From contig NZ_RBAL01000004.1 of the NCBI RefSeq assembly GCF_003626535.1, positions 372,001 to 436,000 on the forward strand: 64,000 bases of DNA, written 5' to 3'. This document shows, piece by piece, positions 25,124-34,643 of the stretch (position 1 is its first letter; each line of letters opens with the position of its first letter). The notes beneath the pieces are model-generated. The model worked only from the letters and a program-made list of their open reading frames with translations. It did not search any database and was not told where the DNA came from. A program made the position numbers and the translations under genes. This DNA is from Streptomyces hoynatensis (GTDB lineage Bacteria; Actinomycetota; Actinomycetes; Streptomycetales; Streptomycetaceae).

Positions 25124-25588
25124 ATGCACGAGACGCAAGGGTTGCGAGAGACCCGGGAAACCCACGAGAGCCAGGCAGGCCCCGAGGCTCGGGAGGCACG
25201 GCACCGAGAGGCGGCAGCCGCGGTGGAACGGCCGGAAGGAGCGCACGAGCCACACGAGTTGCACGAGTTGCACGAGCCGCGAGTGCCCCGAGTGCCCCGA
25301 GTGCCCCGAGTGCCCCGAGTGCCGGGAGAGGCGCCGGAGCCGGGAAAGGAGCCGGGGCTGCCCGGCGCTCCGGGGGCGCGCGCGGAGGGAGCCGCGCTGC
25401 GGATCGTCGCGGACCGCGACCTGTGCTGCGGCTCGGGGCAGTGCGCGCTCGTCGCCCCCGGGGTGTTCGACCAGGACGACGCGGACGGCACCGTCCTCGT
25501 CCTGAAGCCTCGGCCCGGCCCAGAGCGCCGGGCCGAGGTCGAGGAGGCGGTGGAGATCTGCCCCTCGGGAGCCATCCGGCTGGCCTGA
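25124..25588 (+). CDS. Ferredoxin for P450, with repetitive N-terminal extension
   Basis: The last 70 residues are a small P450-type ferredoxin: LRIVADRDLCCGSGQCALVAPGVFDQDD, then VEEAVEICPSGAIRLA. The cysteine spacing fits a [3Fe-4S] or [4Fe-4S] cluster. The preceding 80 residues are low-complexity, with HELHE and RVP repeats encoded by short tandem DNA repeats. True ferredoxins of this type are about 65-75 residues, so the real start may lie later; an ATG at 25124 (GTG at 25118) is assumed because no better site is seen. It delivers electrons to the P450 encoded 73 bases downstream. Confidence 0.8.
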   Translation: MHETQGLRETRETHESQAGPEAREARHREAAAAVERPEGAHEPHELHELHEPRVPRVPRVPRVPRVPGEAPEPGKEPGLPGAPGARAEGAALRIVADRDLCCGSGQCALVAPGVFDQDDADGTVLVLKPRPGPERRAEVEEAVEICPSGAIRLA

Positions 25589-25661
25589 CGGCCGCCCGGC
25601 CCTTGCCCATCCGGACGCCCGCGCCCCGGGCGTTCCCCACCGGAAGGACGGCAAGCACGAG

Positions 25662-26873
25662 ATGACCGAGACCCCGACCGCCCCCCTCTACCCGCCGCGC
25701 CGGGCCCGAAGCTGCCCCTTCGACCCGCCGCCGGAGATCGCGCGCCAGGCCGCGACCGCGCGGCTGAGCCGCGTGCGCCTGTGGAACGGATCGACCGCCT
25801 GGCTGGTGACGCGGCACGCCGACCAGGTCGCCCTGCTGCGGGACCCGCGGATCAGCGCGGACAGCAGGCACCCCGGATTCCCCTACGTCAGCCCCGCCGG
25901 GGCGGTGACCCGGCGCGAGAACCGGACGTTCATCTCCATGGACGAGCCGGAACACCTCGACCAGCGGCGGCGGTTCACCGCCGACTTCTCCGTGCGCCGC
26001 ACCCGCGAGCTGCGCCCGGCCATCGAGCGGCTCGTCGCGCGCCTGCTCGACGACATGGCCGAGGCCGGCCCGCCCGCCGACCTCGTCAGGGCGTTCGCGC
26101 TGCCGCTGCCCTCCCTGGTGATCTGCGAACTCCTCGGCGTCCCCTACGCCGACCACGCCTTCTTCCAGCGCCTCAGTTCCGTGCTGGTGGACACCACCTC
26201 GGGCGCCGAGGCCGCGGTCGCCGCCTCGCGGGAGCTCGGCGAGTACCTCGGCGACCTGGTCGAGGCCAAACTCGCCCGGCCCGGCGACGACCTGCTCAGC
26301 CACCTCGCCCGGGACTACCTGGCCACCGGCCGCAGCACCCGCCGGGAGTGCGTGAACCAGGCCAGGCTGCTGCTGGTGGCGGGGCACGAGACCACGGCCA
26401 ACATGATCGCCCTGGGCACCTGCCTGCTGCTGCGGCACCCGGAGCAGCTGGCGGTGGTGCGCGAGGGCACCCCGGAGCAGGTGGAGAACGCCGTCGAGGA
26501 GCTGCTGCGCTACCTCAACGTCGTGCACCTGGGCAGGCGCCGCGTGGCCACCGCGGACATCGAGATCGCGGGCGAGGTCATCAGGGCGGGGGAGGCCGTG
26601 ATCCTCCCCGGCGAGACGGCCAACCGCGATCCCGGGGTGTTCCCCGAGCCCGACCGGCTGGACCTCGGGCGCCGGGCCCGCCGCCACCTGGCGTTCGGCT
26701 CGGGCCCCCACCAGTGCCTCGGGCAGAACCTCGCCCGCCTGGAACTCCAGCTCGCCTACCCGGCCTTGCTGCGCCGCTTCCCCGGCCTGCGGCTGGAGCG
26801 GCCGCTGGAGGAGATGCGGTTCCGCGAGGACATGGTGATCTACGGGGTGCACGAACTGCCCGTCGCCTGGTGA
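25662..26873 (+). CDS. Cytochrome P450 (CYP105-like)
   Basis: A 403-residue soluble class I P450. The I-helix oxygen-activation motif is AGHETT (residues 240-245), the ExxR is EELLR (280-283) and the heme loop is [10 protein letters not shown] with Cys352. Overall form resembles bacterial CYP105-type monooxygenases. The GAAGGAC before the ATG is adequate. It pairs with the ferredoxin gene upstream, a known SuaB/SuaC-type arrangement. Possibly it works with the molybdenum hydroxylase genes that follow, oxidising an aromatic or aldehyde compound; this link is inference. Confidence 0.93.
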   Translation: MTETPTAPLYPPRRARSCPFDPPPEIARQAATARLSRVRLWNGSTAWLVTRHADQVALLRDPRISADSRHPGFPYVSPAGAVTRRENRTFISMDEPEHLDQRRRFTADFSVRRTRELRPAIERLVARLLDDMAEAGPPADLVRAFALPLPSLVICELLGVPYADHAFFQRLSSVLVDTTSGAEAAVAASRELGEYLGDLVEAKLARPGDDLLSHLARDYLATGRSTRRECVNQARLLLVAGHETTANMIALGTCLLLRHPEQLAVVREGTPEQVENAVEELLRYLNVVHLGRRRVATADIEIAGEVIRAGEAVILPGETANRDPGVFPEPDRLDLGRRARRHLAFGSGPHQCLGQNLARLELQLAYPALLRRFPGLRLERPLEEMRFREDMVIYGVHELPVAW

Positions 26874-27108
26874 CGGCCTGGTGACGGCCGGGTGCCGGCC
26901 GCCCGGCCGGCCGCGGCGCGGCACTCGCGCCGGGAGGCGTTCACCCGGGCGGCCGGTGTCCCTGGCCGGCCCCGGCCGGACGGCGCACCGGCGGCCTGGC
27001 GCACCGGCCCACCGGCGGTTCGGCGTCCCGGCGGCCCGGCGTTCCCGCGCCGGCCCCGGGGCGCCGCTCCGGAATGCGGCTTTCCTGGGCGAATGGGACG
27101 ATGCGCGT

Positions 27109-27669
27109 ATGGCTACCGGCGCGTTCACCAGCGACCTCACGCTGCGCATCAACGGATCGGACCACGCCCTCACCCTGGACCACCGCGTCACCCTGCTCGA
27201 CGCGCTGCGCGAGCACCTCGGGCTCACCGGCACCAAGAAGGGCTGCGACCACGGCCAGTGCGGCGCCTGCACGGTGCTGCTCGACGGCGAACGCGTCAAC
27301 AGCTGCCTGCTGCTGGCCGCCTCGGCCGCCGGCGCCGAGATCACCACCATCGAGGGCGTGGCCGCGCTCGGCGGCGAGGACGGGCTGCACCCCCTGCAAC
27401 GCGCGTTCATCGAGCACGACGGCTTCCAGTGCGGCTACTGCACGCCGGGGCAGATCTGCTCGGCCCTCGGCGCCCTGGCCGAGGCCGCACGCGGCTGGCC
27501 CAGCCACGTCACCGCCGACGTCGCCGCGGGAACGGACGCGCCCGCCGCGCTCGACGCCGACGAGGTCCGCGAGCGGATGAGCGGCAACCTCTGCCGCTGC
27601 GGCGCCTACGCCGGCATCGTGGACGCCGTCCTGCAGGCGGCAGGCGAGACGGCGGGGAGCGGCCGATGA
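27109..27669 (+). CDS. Molybdenum hydroxylase small subunit, 2x[2Fe-2S]
   Basis: A 186-residue subunit of the xanthine-oxidase/aldehyde-oxidoreductase family. The plant-type [2Fe-2S] cluster motif is [16 protein letters not shown] with a further Cys in NSCLLLA. The C-terminal four-helix domain carries CGYCTPGQ and CRCGAY for the second cluster. There is no Tat signal, unlike E. coli PaoA, so the enzyme is probably cytoplasmic. Its stop overlaps the next start (ATGA). It begins a three-gene operon 235 bases after the P450 gene. Confidence 0.92.
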   Translation: MATGAFTSDLTLRINGSDHALTLDHRVTLLDALREHLGLTGTKKGCDHGQCGACTVLLDGERVNSCLLLAASAAGAEITTIEGVAALGGEDGLHPLQRAFIEHDGFQCGYCTPGQICSALGALAEAARGWPSHVTADVAAGTDAPAALDADEVRERMSGNLCRCGAYAGIVDAVLQAAGETAGSGR

Positions 27670-28652
27670 AGCCCTTCGGCTACGCCCGTCCCGCCACCCC
27701 GCACGAGGCCGCGACCCTGCTCGCCGAGCGGCCGGGGGCCACCGCGCTGGCCGGCGGCACCAACCTCGTCGACCTCATGAAGCTCGGCGTGGCCACCCCC
27801 GCGATGCTCGTCGACCTCAACGACCTGCCCTACGGCCGCATCGAACACCGGCCGAGCGGCGGGGCGTTCCTCGGCGCGACCGTCCGCAACAGCGCGCTGG
27901 CCGGAGACCAGGGCATCAGGCGACGCTTCCCCCTCCTCGCCCAGGCCGTGCTGGCCGGCGCCTCGGGCCAGCTGCGCGCCCGGGCCACCACCGCAGGCAA
28001 CCTCCTCCAGCGCACCCGCTGCGTGTACTTCCAGGACGTCGGCAAGCCCTGCAACAAGCGCAGCCCGGGCAGCGGTTGCGCGGCGATCGAGGGCAGCCAC
28101 CGCGACCTCGCGGTGCTCGGCACCTCGGACGCCTGCGTGGCCGGCCACCCCTCGGACATGGCGGTGGCGCTGGCCGCCCTGGACGCGACGGTGCGGCTGC
28201 ACAGCGGCGTGCACCTGCCGCTCGACGACTTCTACGTGCTGCCGGGGGAGCGGCCCGACCGGGAGACGGTGCTGCGGCCGGGGGACCTCGTCGAGGGCGT
28301 GGAACTGCCCCCGCCGCCCAGGGGGGCGGTCATGCGCTATGAGAAGGTGCGCGACCGCAGGTCCTACGCGTTCGCCCTGGTCTCGGTGGCGGCGGTGGTG
28401 GCCACCGAGCCGGACGGCAGGCTGCGGGAGGTGCGCCTGGCCCTGGGACAGGTCGCCCCCAGGCCCTGGCGCGCGCGGCGGGCCGAGGACGCGCTGCGCG
28501 GGCGGCGGCCCACCGCGGAGTCGGTGCGCGCCGCCGCGCGGGAGGAGTTCGCGGCGGCCAGGCCGCTGCCGGGCAACGCCTTCAAGGTGGACCTGGCCGT
28601 CGACCTGCTCACCAGCGTCGTCCTCGGCCTCGCCGGAGCGGAGGAGACGTGA
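27666..28652 (+). CDS. Molybdenum hydroxylase FAD subunit with [4Fe-4S] insert
   Basis: A 328-residue FAD-binding subunit. The FAD segments are [14 protein letters not shown] and [13 protein letters not shown]. The insert [23 protein letters not shown] has the Cys pattern of the extra [4Fe-4S] cluster known in E. coli PaoB (YagS), and not in ordinary xanthine dehydrogenases. It transfers electrons from the molybdenum subunit to an acceptor. It overlaps both neighbours by four bases. This subunit identifies the enzyme as PaoABC-like aldehyde oxidoreductase. Confidence 0.92.
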   Translation: MKPFGYARPATPHEAATLLAERPGATALAGGTNLVDLMKLGVATPAMLVDLNDLPYGRIEHRPSGGAFLGATVRNSALAGDQGIRRRFPLLAQAVLAGASGQLRARATTAGNLLQRTRCVYFQDVGKPCNKRSPGSGCAAIEGSHRDLAVLGTSDACVAGHPSDMAVALAALDATVRLHSGVHLPLDDFYVLPGERPDRETVLRPGDLVEGVELPPPPRGAVMRYEKVRDRRSYAFALVSVAAVVATEPDGRLREVRLALGQVAPRPWRARRAEDALRGRRPTAESVRAAAREEFAAARPLPGNAFKVDLAVDLLTSVVLGLAGAEET

Positions 28653-30769
28653 CGCGGATCGAGCGGCCGGCGGGGGTGGCCGGGGCTGACCTGCCCCGCA
28701 TCGAGGCCCGCGAGAAGGTGACGGGCGCCGCCCGCTACGCCGCCGAGTACCGGCTGCCGGGCATGACGTACGCCTGGGTGGTGCCCGCCGCCGTGCCGCG
28801 CGGCCTGGTGCGGGCCGTGGACGCCACCGCCGCCCTGGCCACGCCCGGGGTCCTGGCGGTGCTCTCCCACGACGGCGGCGGCCGCAACGCGGCCCCGCGG
28901 CTGCGGCCCCAGGCGCCCGAACTCGCCCTGTTGCAGGGCCCGGAGATCGCCTACCGCGGGCAGCCCGTCGCCATGGTGGTGGCCGAAACGCCCGAGGGCG
29001 CCCGCGAGGCCGCCGCCGCCGTCGAGGTGCGCTACCAGCCCGAGCCGCACCACGTCCTGCTGAGCCGGGACGAGCCGGACAGCTACGTGCCCGACACGGT
29101 CAACGCCGGCTACCCGGGCACCGTCGAGACCGGCGACGTGGACGCGGCCCTGGCCCAGTCACCCGTCGTCGTCGACGTCACCTACACCACGCCGCCCCAG
29201 CACGCCGCCCCGATGGAACCGCATTCGGCCACCGCCGCCTGGGAGGGCGGCACGCTCACCGTGTACCACAGCGACCAGGCGCCCTGGCGCACCGCGGTGA
29301 CGCTGGCCGAACTCTTCGGCGTGCCCACCGAGGACGTCCACGTCATCGCCGACCACGTGGGCGGCGGCTTCGGCTCCAAGGCGATGGTCAGGCCGCCCAC
29401 CGTGCTCGCCGCGCTCGCCGCGAGGGCGGTGGGGCGCCCGGTGCGGCTCGCGGTCACCAGGCAGCAGATGTTCACGCTCGTCTCCTACCGGACGCCGACG
29501 GTGCAGCGGCTGCGCCTGGGCGCAGGACGGGACGGCCGCCTGCGGGCGGTCTGGCACGAGGCGCTCCAGCAGAGCTCCCGGCTGACGGAGTACTGCGAGC
29601 AGACCGTCACCCCCACCCGCGTGATGTACGCGACGCCCAGCCTGCGCACCGTGCACCGGCTGGCGCGGCTGGATGTCCCCACGCCCTCCTGGATGCGCGC
29701 CCCCGGCAAGACGCCCGGCATGTTCGCCCTGGAGTGTGCGATGGACGAACTCGCCCACGCCCTGCGGATGGACCCGGTGGAACTGCGGCTGCGCAACGAG
29801 CCGGACCTGGAGCCGGGCAGCGGAACGCCGTTCAGCAGCCGGAACCTGACCGGCTGCCTGCGCGAGGGCGCCGCCAGGTTCGGCTGGGCGGACCGCGACC
29901 CGGCGCCGGGGCCGCACCGGGCGGGCCGGTGGCTGCGCGGCACCGGGGTCGCCGCCGCGATGTACCCCGGCTACCTGCGGCCCTGCACCGCCACGGCCAG
30001 GGCCGAGCCCGGCGGGCGGTTCACCGTCCGGGTGGCGGGCGTGGACATCGGCACGGGGGCCCGCACGGCGCTGACGCAGCTGGCCGCCGAGGCGCTGGGC
30101 GTGCCCCCGGACGGGGTCACGGTCGAGATCGGCCACAGCGCCTACGGGCCGGCCCCCGCCGCGGGCGGCTCCGCCGGGCTGGCCTCCTGGGGCACGGCGG
30201 TGCACAGGGCCTGCCGCGCCCTGCTCGGCCGGCTCGCCGCGGCGGGGGGCGAGGTGCCCGAGGGCGGGATCGAGGAGCGGGCCGGCACCGGCGAGGACAT
30301 CGAGTCCAGGCCCGAGTTGTCCCGGCACTCCTACGGGGCGCAGTTCGCCGAGGTCGCCGTGCACGCCGTCACGGGGGAGGTGCGCCTGGAGCGGATGCTC
30401 GGCGTTTTCGCCGCGGGACGGATCGTCAACCCGCGGACGGCGCGCTCCCAGTTGCTCGGCGGAATGTGCATGGGGCTGTCGGGGGCGCTGCACGAGGGGC
30501 TCGAAGTGGACCCGCGCGACGGGGACTTCGCCAACCACGACCTGGCCACGTACCACGTCGCCTCGCACGCGGACTTCCGCGGCGCCGAGGTGGTGCTGCT
30601 TGAGGACGAGGACCCGGGGCTGAACGAGATCGGGGTCAAGGGCATCGGCGAACTCGGCATCGTGGGCGCCGCGGCCGCGGTCGCCAACGCGGTGCACCAC
30701 GCGACCGGCGTGCGGGTGCGCGACCTGCCGATCCACCCCGAGGACCTGCGCACTCCCGCCGGAGGCTGA
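28649..30769 (+). CDS. Molybdenum hydroxylase catalytic subunit
   Basis: A 706-residue molybdopterin subunit. It begins with the N-terminal ald_Xan_dh_C-like domain ([23 protein letters not shown]). The Mo-pterin part includes [52 protein letters not shown] and, near the end, [21 protein letters not shown] with the catalytic Glu of the GxGE motif. Family enzymes hydroxylate aldehydes or N-heterocycles with water as oxygen source. The GTG start overlaps the FAD-subunit stop. No XdhC-type maturation factor is visible nearby, so sulphuration must be supplied from elsewhere. Confidence 0.92.
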   Translation: MTRIERPAGVAGADLPRIEAREKVTGAARYAAEYRLPGMTYAWVVPAAVPRGLVRAVDATAALATPGVLAVLSHDGGGRNAAPRLRPQAPELALLQGPEIAYRGQPVAMVVAETPEGAREAAAAVEVRYQPEPHHVLLSRDEPDSYVPDTVNAGYPGTVETGDVDAALAQSPVVVDVTYTTPPQHAAPMEPHSATAAWEGGTLTVYHSDQAPWRTAVTLAELFGVPTEDVHVIADHVGGGFGSKAMVRPPTVLAALAARAVGRPVRLAVTRQQMFTLVSYRTPTVQRLRLGAGRDGRLRAVWHEALQQSSRLTEYCEQTVTPTRVMYATPSLRTVHRLARLDVPTPSWMRAPGKTPGMFALECAMDELAHALRMDPVELRLRNEPDLEPGSGTPFSSRNLTGCLREGAARFGWADRDPAPGPHRAGRWLRGTGVAAAMYPGYLRPCTATARAEPGGRFTVRVAGVDIGTGARTALTQLAAEALGVPPDGVTVEIGHSAYGPAPAAGGSAGLASWGTAVHRACRALLGRLAAAGGEVPEGGIEERAGTGEDIESRPELSRHSYGAQFAEVAVHAVTGEVRLERMLGVFAAGRIVNPRTARSQLLGGMCMGLSGALHEGLEVDPRDGDFANHDLATYHVASHADFRGAEVVLLEDEDPGLNEIGVKGIGELGIVGAAAAVANAVHHATGVRVRDLPIHPEDLRTPAGG

Positions 30770-31058
30770 GGCGGGCCCGGGACGGGAGGGGGACACGGCC
30801 CCGGGGGCGGGGACGCGGAGAAGGGCCGGGGCGGAGGCGAAGCAGGGGCGAAGGAGGGGGGATGGGGCCCGGAGGGGAGGGGGCCGGAGGAGGGGGAGGG
30901 GGTCCGGAGGAGAGGGGAGGGGCCCGGTGGGGAGGCGGGCTCCGGGCGGGACGGCGAGCCGTCGATCCGGCCGGGGGCGGCCGGCCCCGAGGCGGCCTCG
31001 GGCGGGCGGGATCGCGCCGGGTGGCGCCGGTGGCCGGGCGGACGCGCGCCGGGTCGCG
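30770..31058. other. G-rich low-complexity intergenic stretch
   Basis: Runs of GGAGGGG and GGGGCC on the plus strand over about 200 bases between the end of the hydroxylase operon and the convergent TetR gene. Several potential G-quadruplex tracts are present. No gene or clean terminator hairpin is seen. Confidence 0.5.
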
Positions 31059-31658
31059 TCAGGCGCGGGGGGCCTGGGGGCGCAGGCCGTCGAGGAGGAC
31101 CGTGAGGAACGCCTCGTAGAGCGTCTGCGCGGCGGGCCCCGCGTCCGCCCCCGCGCGCGCCACCGCGGAGGTCGCCTCGCCGACCATCGTCATCACCGCC
31201 TCCGCCGCTATGTCCGTGCGGATCGCGCCCTGTTCCCGCGCCCTGGCCACGAGGCCGTCCTCGACCTCCCGCAGGGCCGCCCGCTGCTCGCCGGTCGCCG
31301 GCAGGTCGAGCCCGCGCAGCTGCTCGCCGACCCGCAGGTGGGCGGACTGGAAGGCCATCGTCTCGGCGAGGAAGCCACGCAGCGCCCGCTCCGCGTCCGG
31401 CTCCTCCAGCGCCTGCCTGCCCCGCCGCACCAGCGGGCCGAGCAGGTCGGAGACGGCCGCGTCGAGCAGCGCGTCCTTGCTGCCGAAGCTGCGGACCACC
31501 GTCGCGGCCCCCACGCCGGCCTCCCGGGCGATGGCCTCGACCGTCACCGCGCCGTCCGCCCGGGCGAGCAGCGCCTTGGCCGCGTCGAGCACCAGCCGCC
31601 GGTTGCGCACGGCGTCGGCGCGGCGGCGTGGATCACGTCTCCCCGTGGGGCTTGACAT
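31059..31658 (-). CDS. TetR family transcriptional regulator
   Basis: A 199-residue TetR protein. The N-terminal helix-turn-helix is LVLDAAKALLARADGAVTVEAIAREAGVGAATVVRSFGSKDALL; the C-terminal ligand domain is all-helical. The ATG at 31658 was chosen; one 18 bases further up is an alternative that shares GGAAGG. A perfect inverted repeat lies 25 bases before the start. It probably represses itself and once controlled the divergent flavoprotein gene, which is now broken. Confidence 0.9.
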   Translation of the reverse strand: MSSPTGRRDPRRRADAVRNRRLVLDAAKALLARADGAVTVEAIAREAGVGAATVVRSFGSKDALLDAAVSDLLGPLVRRGRQALEEPDAERALRGFLAETMAFQSAHLRVGEQLRGLDLPATGEQRAALREVEDGLVARAREQGAIRTDIAAEAVMTMVGEATSAVARAGADAGPAAQTLYEAFLTVLLDGLRPQAPRA

Positions 31659-31682
31659 GTGGAACGCGCCTTCCATATCGTT

Positions 31683-31704
31683 AAGTGAAACGAGTGTTTC
31701 ACTT
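31683..31704. promoter_or_regulatory. Perfect TetR-type operator
   Basis: Nine-base arms AAGTGAAAC and GTTTCACTT around GAGT. It lies between the TetR gene and a divergent flavoprotein monooxygenase fragment, the classic place for a shared operator. Confidence 0.85.
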
Positions 31705-31864
31705 GGCTCTTCGGTCAGCCTATGAGAGCAGGGGGACCCATGCAAGCACGATCCACGGCCGCGGTGGCGAGCCCGGCGGCGGCCCGCGCCGCGGGGCGCG
31801 CGGGGGAAAGCGCCGCGGGCCGAAGCGAGTACGCGTCGGGGACCAGGGGGAAGGGGGCCGGCCG

Positions 31865-32172
31865 ATGAGGGGGCGGGTGCTGATCGCCGGGGCCGGCATC
31901 GCCGGCCTGGCCCTGGCCTTCCGGTCGGCAGGCCACGGCTTCCGCCCGGCGATCGCCGGGCGCCCCCCGGGCCCCGCCCGGGGGGAGACGGGGCGGCCGT
32001 CCGCGCGCGGGCGATCGAGGCGGGCGCGCGGACGGGGCTCATGGGGCTCGTGGGGAGCGTCGGGCGCAGGGCCGCCGAGGCCGCCGGGACGGCCCTCGTG
32101 GAGGGGAGTCCGAAGGGGCGCGTCTCCCTTTCCGGTGACGCCCGCCCGGCGCCTCGGGCCCGGCCGGGAGCG
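31865..32172 (+). pseudogene. FAD-dependent monooxygenase N-terminal remnant
   Basis: The first frame gives the Rossmann start of a flavoprotein hydroxylase (MRGRVLIAGAGIAGLALAF, GxGxxG intact) behind GGGAAGGGGG. After about 40 residues homology continues in another frame (VRARAIEAGARTGLMGLVG, then GRRAAEAAGTALVEG), showing a frameshift. It then stops after about 100 residues, whereas such enzymes are 380-500 long. The rest is absent. Originally it was probably regulated by the adjacent TetR protein. Confidence 0.75.
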
Positions 32173-32184
32173 GCCCGGGCCCCC

Positions 32185-32283
32185 GGAGGTGGTGCCGAGC
32201 GTCCTGGCCAGTCCGTCGACGTCGAGTTCCTCGCCGAGGTGCTCCTCGACGAGAGCGACAAGCTGGTTGAGTGCCGGGATCAC
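32185..32283 (-). pseudogene. AraC family regulator N-terminal remnant
   Basis: A very good ribosome-binding site (GGAAGGAGG) precedes a GTG. The first 33 residues (IPALNQLVALVEEHLGEELD, then VDGLARTLGTT) match the start of the helix-turn-helix domain of AraC regulators of the GyrI-fused group. Homology then ends abruptly where the flavoprotein fragment ends from the other side, marking a deletion junction. Confidence 0.65.
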
Positions 32284-32582
32284 GGGGCCTCCTTCCGGCG
32301 GCCACCCTGGCAGGAGGCGCACCGCCCCCACCCGACCGTCGCGGTCCGATGCGATCAGGCGGCACGGCCGGCGCGAAGCCGGCGCCCGCCCACCCCGCCG
32401 GGCAGGCACCCGCCACACCCCACACATCGACAGGGCAACAAGTCGACAGAGAAAGGAGATCCGCGCGACGCCCCCGGCGGGCCGGCCCGGCACCGCGCGC
32501 ACCAGGACCTGCCCTGGCGGCGCATCCCTCCCCGCGACCTCGCCCGTGATCACCTCCGCACGCCTGGCCGCTCCGGCGGCGG

Positions 32583-33476
32583 TCAGGAGGCGGCCGCGGG
32601 CGCCGCCTGCGGTGGCGCGGCGCGCTCCGGCCCGGTGGGCGGGGCGGCTGGGGCGAGCCCCGAGAGGGCGGCCAGTGCGGCGTGGGAGGCCGTGCCGGGG
32701 GCGGCGGTGTAGGCGACCAGCCGCTGCCCCGGGGCGGTGGGCGCCGCGAGCACCGTGTACTCCAGCGTCAGGCGGCCGCACCGCGGGTGGCGCAGCTCCT
32801 TGCGGCCCTCCACCTTGTGGCGCAGTTCCCTGGCGGCCCACAGCCGGCGGAACTCGGGGCTCTCGGCCCGGAGACCGGCGATCAGCGTGGCGAGCGCCGG
32901 GTCGTCGGGGCGATGCCCGGCGGCGGCCCGCAGGTGGGCCACGGAGTCCGCGGCGATCTCCGGCCAGTCGACGAAGAGTTCCCTGGCCTCCGGGCTGGTG
33001 AACACGTAGCGCACGTTGTTGGGGCGGCGCGGCCCCTCGACCAGGTGGCCGAACAGGGCGGCGGCGGCCCGGTTCCAGGCGAGGACGTCGCTGCGCTCGT
33101 CGATCACGTAGGCGGCGGTCGGCGGGAGAAGCAGGTCGAGCATCCGGCGGGTGCCCGCCTCCAGCACGGTGGACTCCGGCTCCGGCGACGGCTGGTGCGC
33201 GAGTGCGAACAGGTGCCGACGCTCCTCGGGCGGCAGCCGCAGCGCCCTGGCCAGCGCCCCCAGCACGCCGGCCGAGGGGTACGCCGCGCGGCCCTGTTCG
33301 AGCCTGACGTAGTACCCCGTGCTGACCCCGGCCAGCCGGGCGACCTCCTCGCGGCGCAGCCCCGAGGTGCGCCGCACGCCCCCGGTCGCGAGGCCCACCG
33401 CCTGCGGCGAAAGCACTGCCCGGCGCGACCGCAGGAACGCGCCCAGCTCCCGTGCCCTCGGGCTCTGCCCGGCCAT
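32583..33476 (-). CDS. XRE family regulator with MmyB-like ligand domain
   Basis: A 297-residue regulator. The helix-turn-helix (about 10-80) reads LGAFLRSRRAVLSPQAVGL, RRTSGLRREEVARLAGVSTGYYVRLEQGRA, the typical XRE pattern of this family. The C-terminal MmyB-like domain (about 100-270) includes YVIDERSDVLAWNRAAAALFG and WAARELRHKVEGRKELRHPRCGRLTLEY. Members often sit beside oxidoreductase genes and may bind fatty-acid-like ligands. The tail is Ala/Pro-rich. An array of 13-base repeats lies directly upstream of the start. No target gene is obvious, because the neighbours are broken. Confidence 0.9.
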   Translation of the reverse strand: MAGQSPRARELGAFLRSRRAVLSPQAVGLATGGVRRTSGLRREEVARLAGVSTGYYVRLEQGRAAYPSAGVLGALARALRLPPEERRHLFALAHQPSPEPESTVLEAGTRRMLDLLLPPTAAYVIDERSDVLAWNRAAAALFGHLVEGPRRPNNVRYVFTSPEARELFVDWPEIAADSVAHLRAAAGHRPDDPALATLIAGLRAESPEFRRLWAARELRHKVEGRKELRHPRCGRLTLEYTVLAAPTAPGQRLVAYTAAPGTASHAALAALSGLAPAAPPTGPERAAPPQAAPAAAS

Positions 33477-33490
33477 CCGGCACCCCTTTT

Positions 33491-33573
33491 CCTCGACGTT
33501 TTCCCTCGACGTTTTCCCTCGATGTTTCCCCCGGCTTTTCCCCCGACGTTTTCCCCGGCGTTTCCCCCGACGT
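33491..33573. repeat. 13-bp iterated repeat upstream of XRE gene
   Basis: About six copies in the minus-strand sense of GAAAACGTCGAGG, degenerating away from the gene. The first copies are identical. They begin 15 bases before the XRE start codon, so they form its 5' leader or promoter and could be repeated binding sites. Confidence 0.75.
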
Positions 33574-33624
33574 CGCACCGACCTTGCCCCGACCTTCCCT
33601 GCTGTGAGGGTAGCCCCGGCGGGA

Positions 33625-33800
33625 ACGCCCCGGTCCCGGCCGCCTCCCGGTCCCCGGCCCCGGCCGCCTCCCGTCCCCTTCCCGGTTCCGTTCTCGTCCC
33701 CGGCCCGGTCGCGTCCTCGTCCCCGGCCCTTCCCCTCCCGGTTCCGGGTCCCGGCCTCGTCCCGTCCCGGTCCCGGTACCGCCTGGTCTCGGTCCCGGCC
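33625..33800. repeat. CCGGTCCCGG-type low-complexity region
   Basis: Irregular repeats of CGGTCCCGG, CCCCGGCCC and CCGTCCC for about 175 bases, pyrimidine-rich on the plus strand. No credible gene is seen; translations are low-complexity Pro/Arg/Gly. Confidence 0.6.
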
Positions 33801-33953
33801 TGGTCCTCGCGTGGCCCCCCAAGCGCCGGGGGCCCGGGGAGGGCGCACGCGCCGTCGTCCGCGAGGTCCCGCACGCGGCGGCGGGTCCCACGGGGCGCCC
33901 GCGGTGGGCCGCCGGGCGCTCGCGGTGGGCCGGCGGCGCCGGGCGGGCGGGGC

Positions 33954-34643
33954 ATGGCCGTGACGTACTACATGACCCTCGGCGGGCCGCAGACCCGGGT
34001 GTTCCTCGGCCTGCGCGAGGACGCCGACGTGGGCAGGTTCCGCGCCGAGATCGAGCGGGCCGTGTCCGAGGGCGTCCCGATGCGCCCCGAGGACCACGTG
34101 CTGACCTTCCCGGCCGAGCGCGGGCAGCTGTTCATGATCCCGGCGGGCACCCCGCACGCCAGCGGCGCCGGGAACCTGGTCCTGGAGATCAGCGCCACCC
34201 CGTACCTGTACAGCCTGCGCTTCTACGACTGGCTGCGCCCGGACGCGGAGGGCAACCCCCGCCCGCTGCCGTACGAGCACGCGCTGGCCAACCTGGACAC
34301 GGAGCGGCGCGGGGCGGCCGTCGCCCGCGACCTGGTGCCGCGCCCGCGCACCCTCAGGGAGGGCCCTGGCTGGCGCGAGGAACTGCTCGGCAGCCTGGAG
34401 GAGATGTTCTACGAGGTCCGCAGGTTCGCCGTCGACGAGGGCGCGGCGGCCGAGGACGACACCGCGGGCCGCTTCCACGTGCTGAACGTGGTGGAGGGCG
34501 AGGGCGTGGTGGTGGAGACGGCCGCCGGGGACCGGCACGACCTGTCCTTCGCCGAGACCCTGACCCTGCCGGCCGCGGTGGGCGCCTACCGGCTGCGGCC
34601 GCGCGGCGGCCCCGCGCTGGTGGTGAAGGCGCTGGTCCGGTGA
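33954..34643 (+). CDS. C-terminal part of class I mannose-6-phosphate isomerase-like protein
   Basis: A 229-residue frame matching the second half of cupin-type phosphomannose isomerases: TYYMTLGGPQTRVFLGLRED, QLFMIPAGTPHASGAGNLVLEIS (cupin metal motif with PAGTPHA) and HDLSFAETLTLPAAVGAYRL. The N-terminal half, which holds the other metal ligands, is missing; the upstream DNA is low-complexity. The ATG has no good ribosome-binding site. It overlaps the following gene by four bases (GTGA). Probably a 5'-truncated, inactive gene, although it is still open. Confidence 0.75.
   Translation: MAVTYYMTLGGPQTRVFLGLREDADVGRFRAEIERAVSEGVPMRPEDHVLTFPAERGQLFMIPAGTPHASGAGNLVLEISATPYLYSLRFYDWLRPDAEGNPRPLPYEHALANLDTERRGAAVARDLVPRPRTLREGPGWREELLGSLEEMFYEVRRFAVDEGAAAEDDTAGRFHVLNVVEGEGVVVETAAGDRHDLSFAETLTLPAAVGAYRLRPRGGPALVVKALVR

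Noticed and set aside
25124..25588. RiPP precursor, because of its repetitive N-terminus
   Set aside because: The C-terminus is a full ferredoxin with cluster cysteines and a P450 gene follows it.
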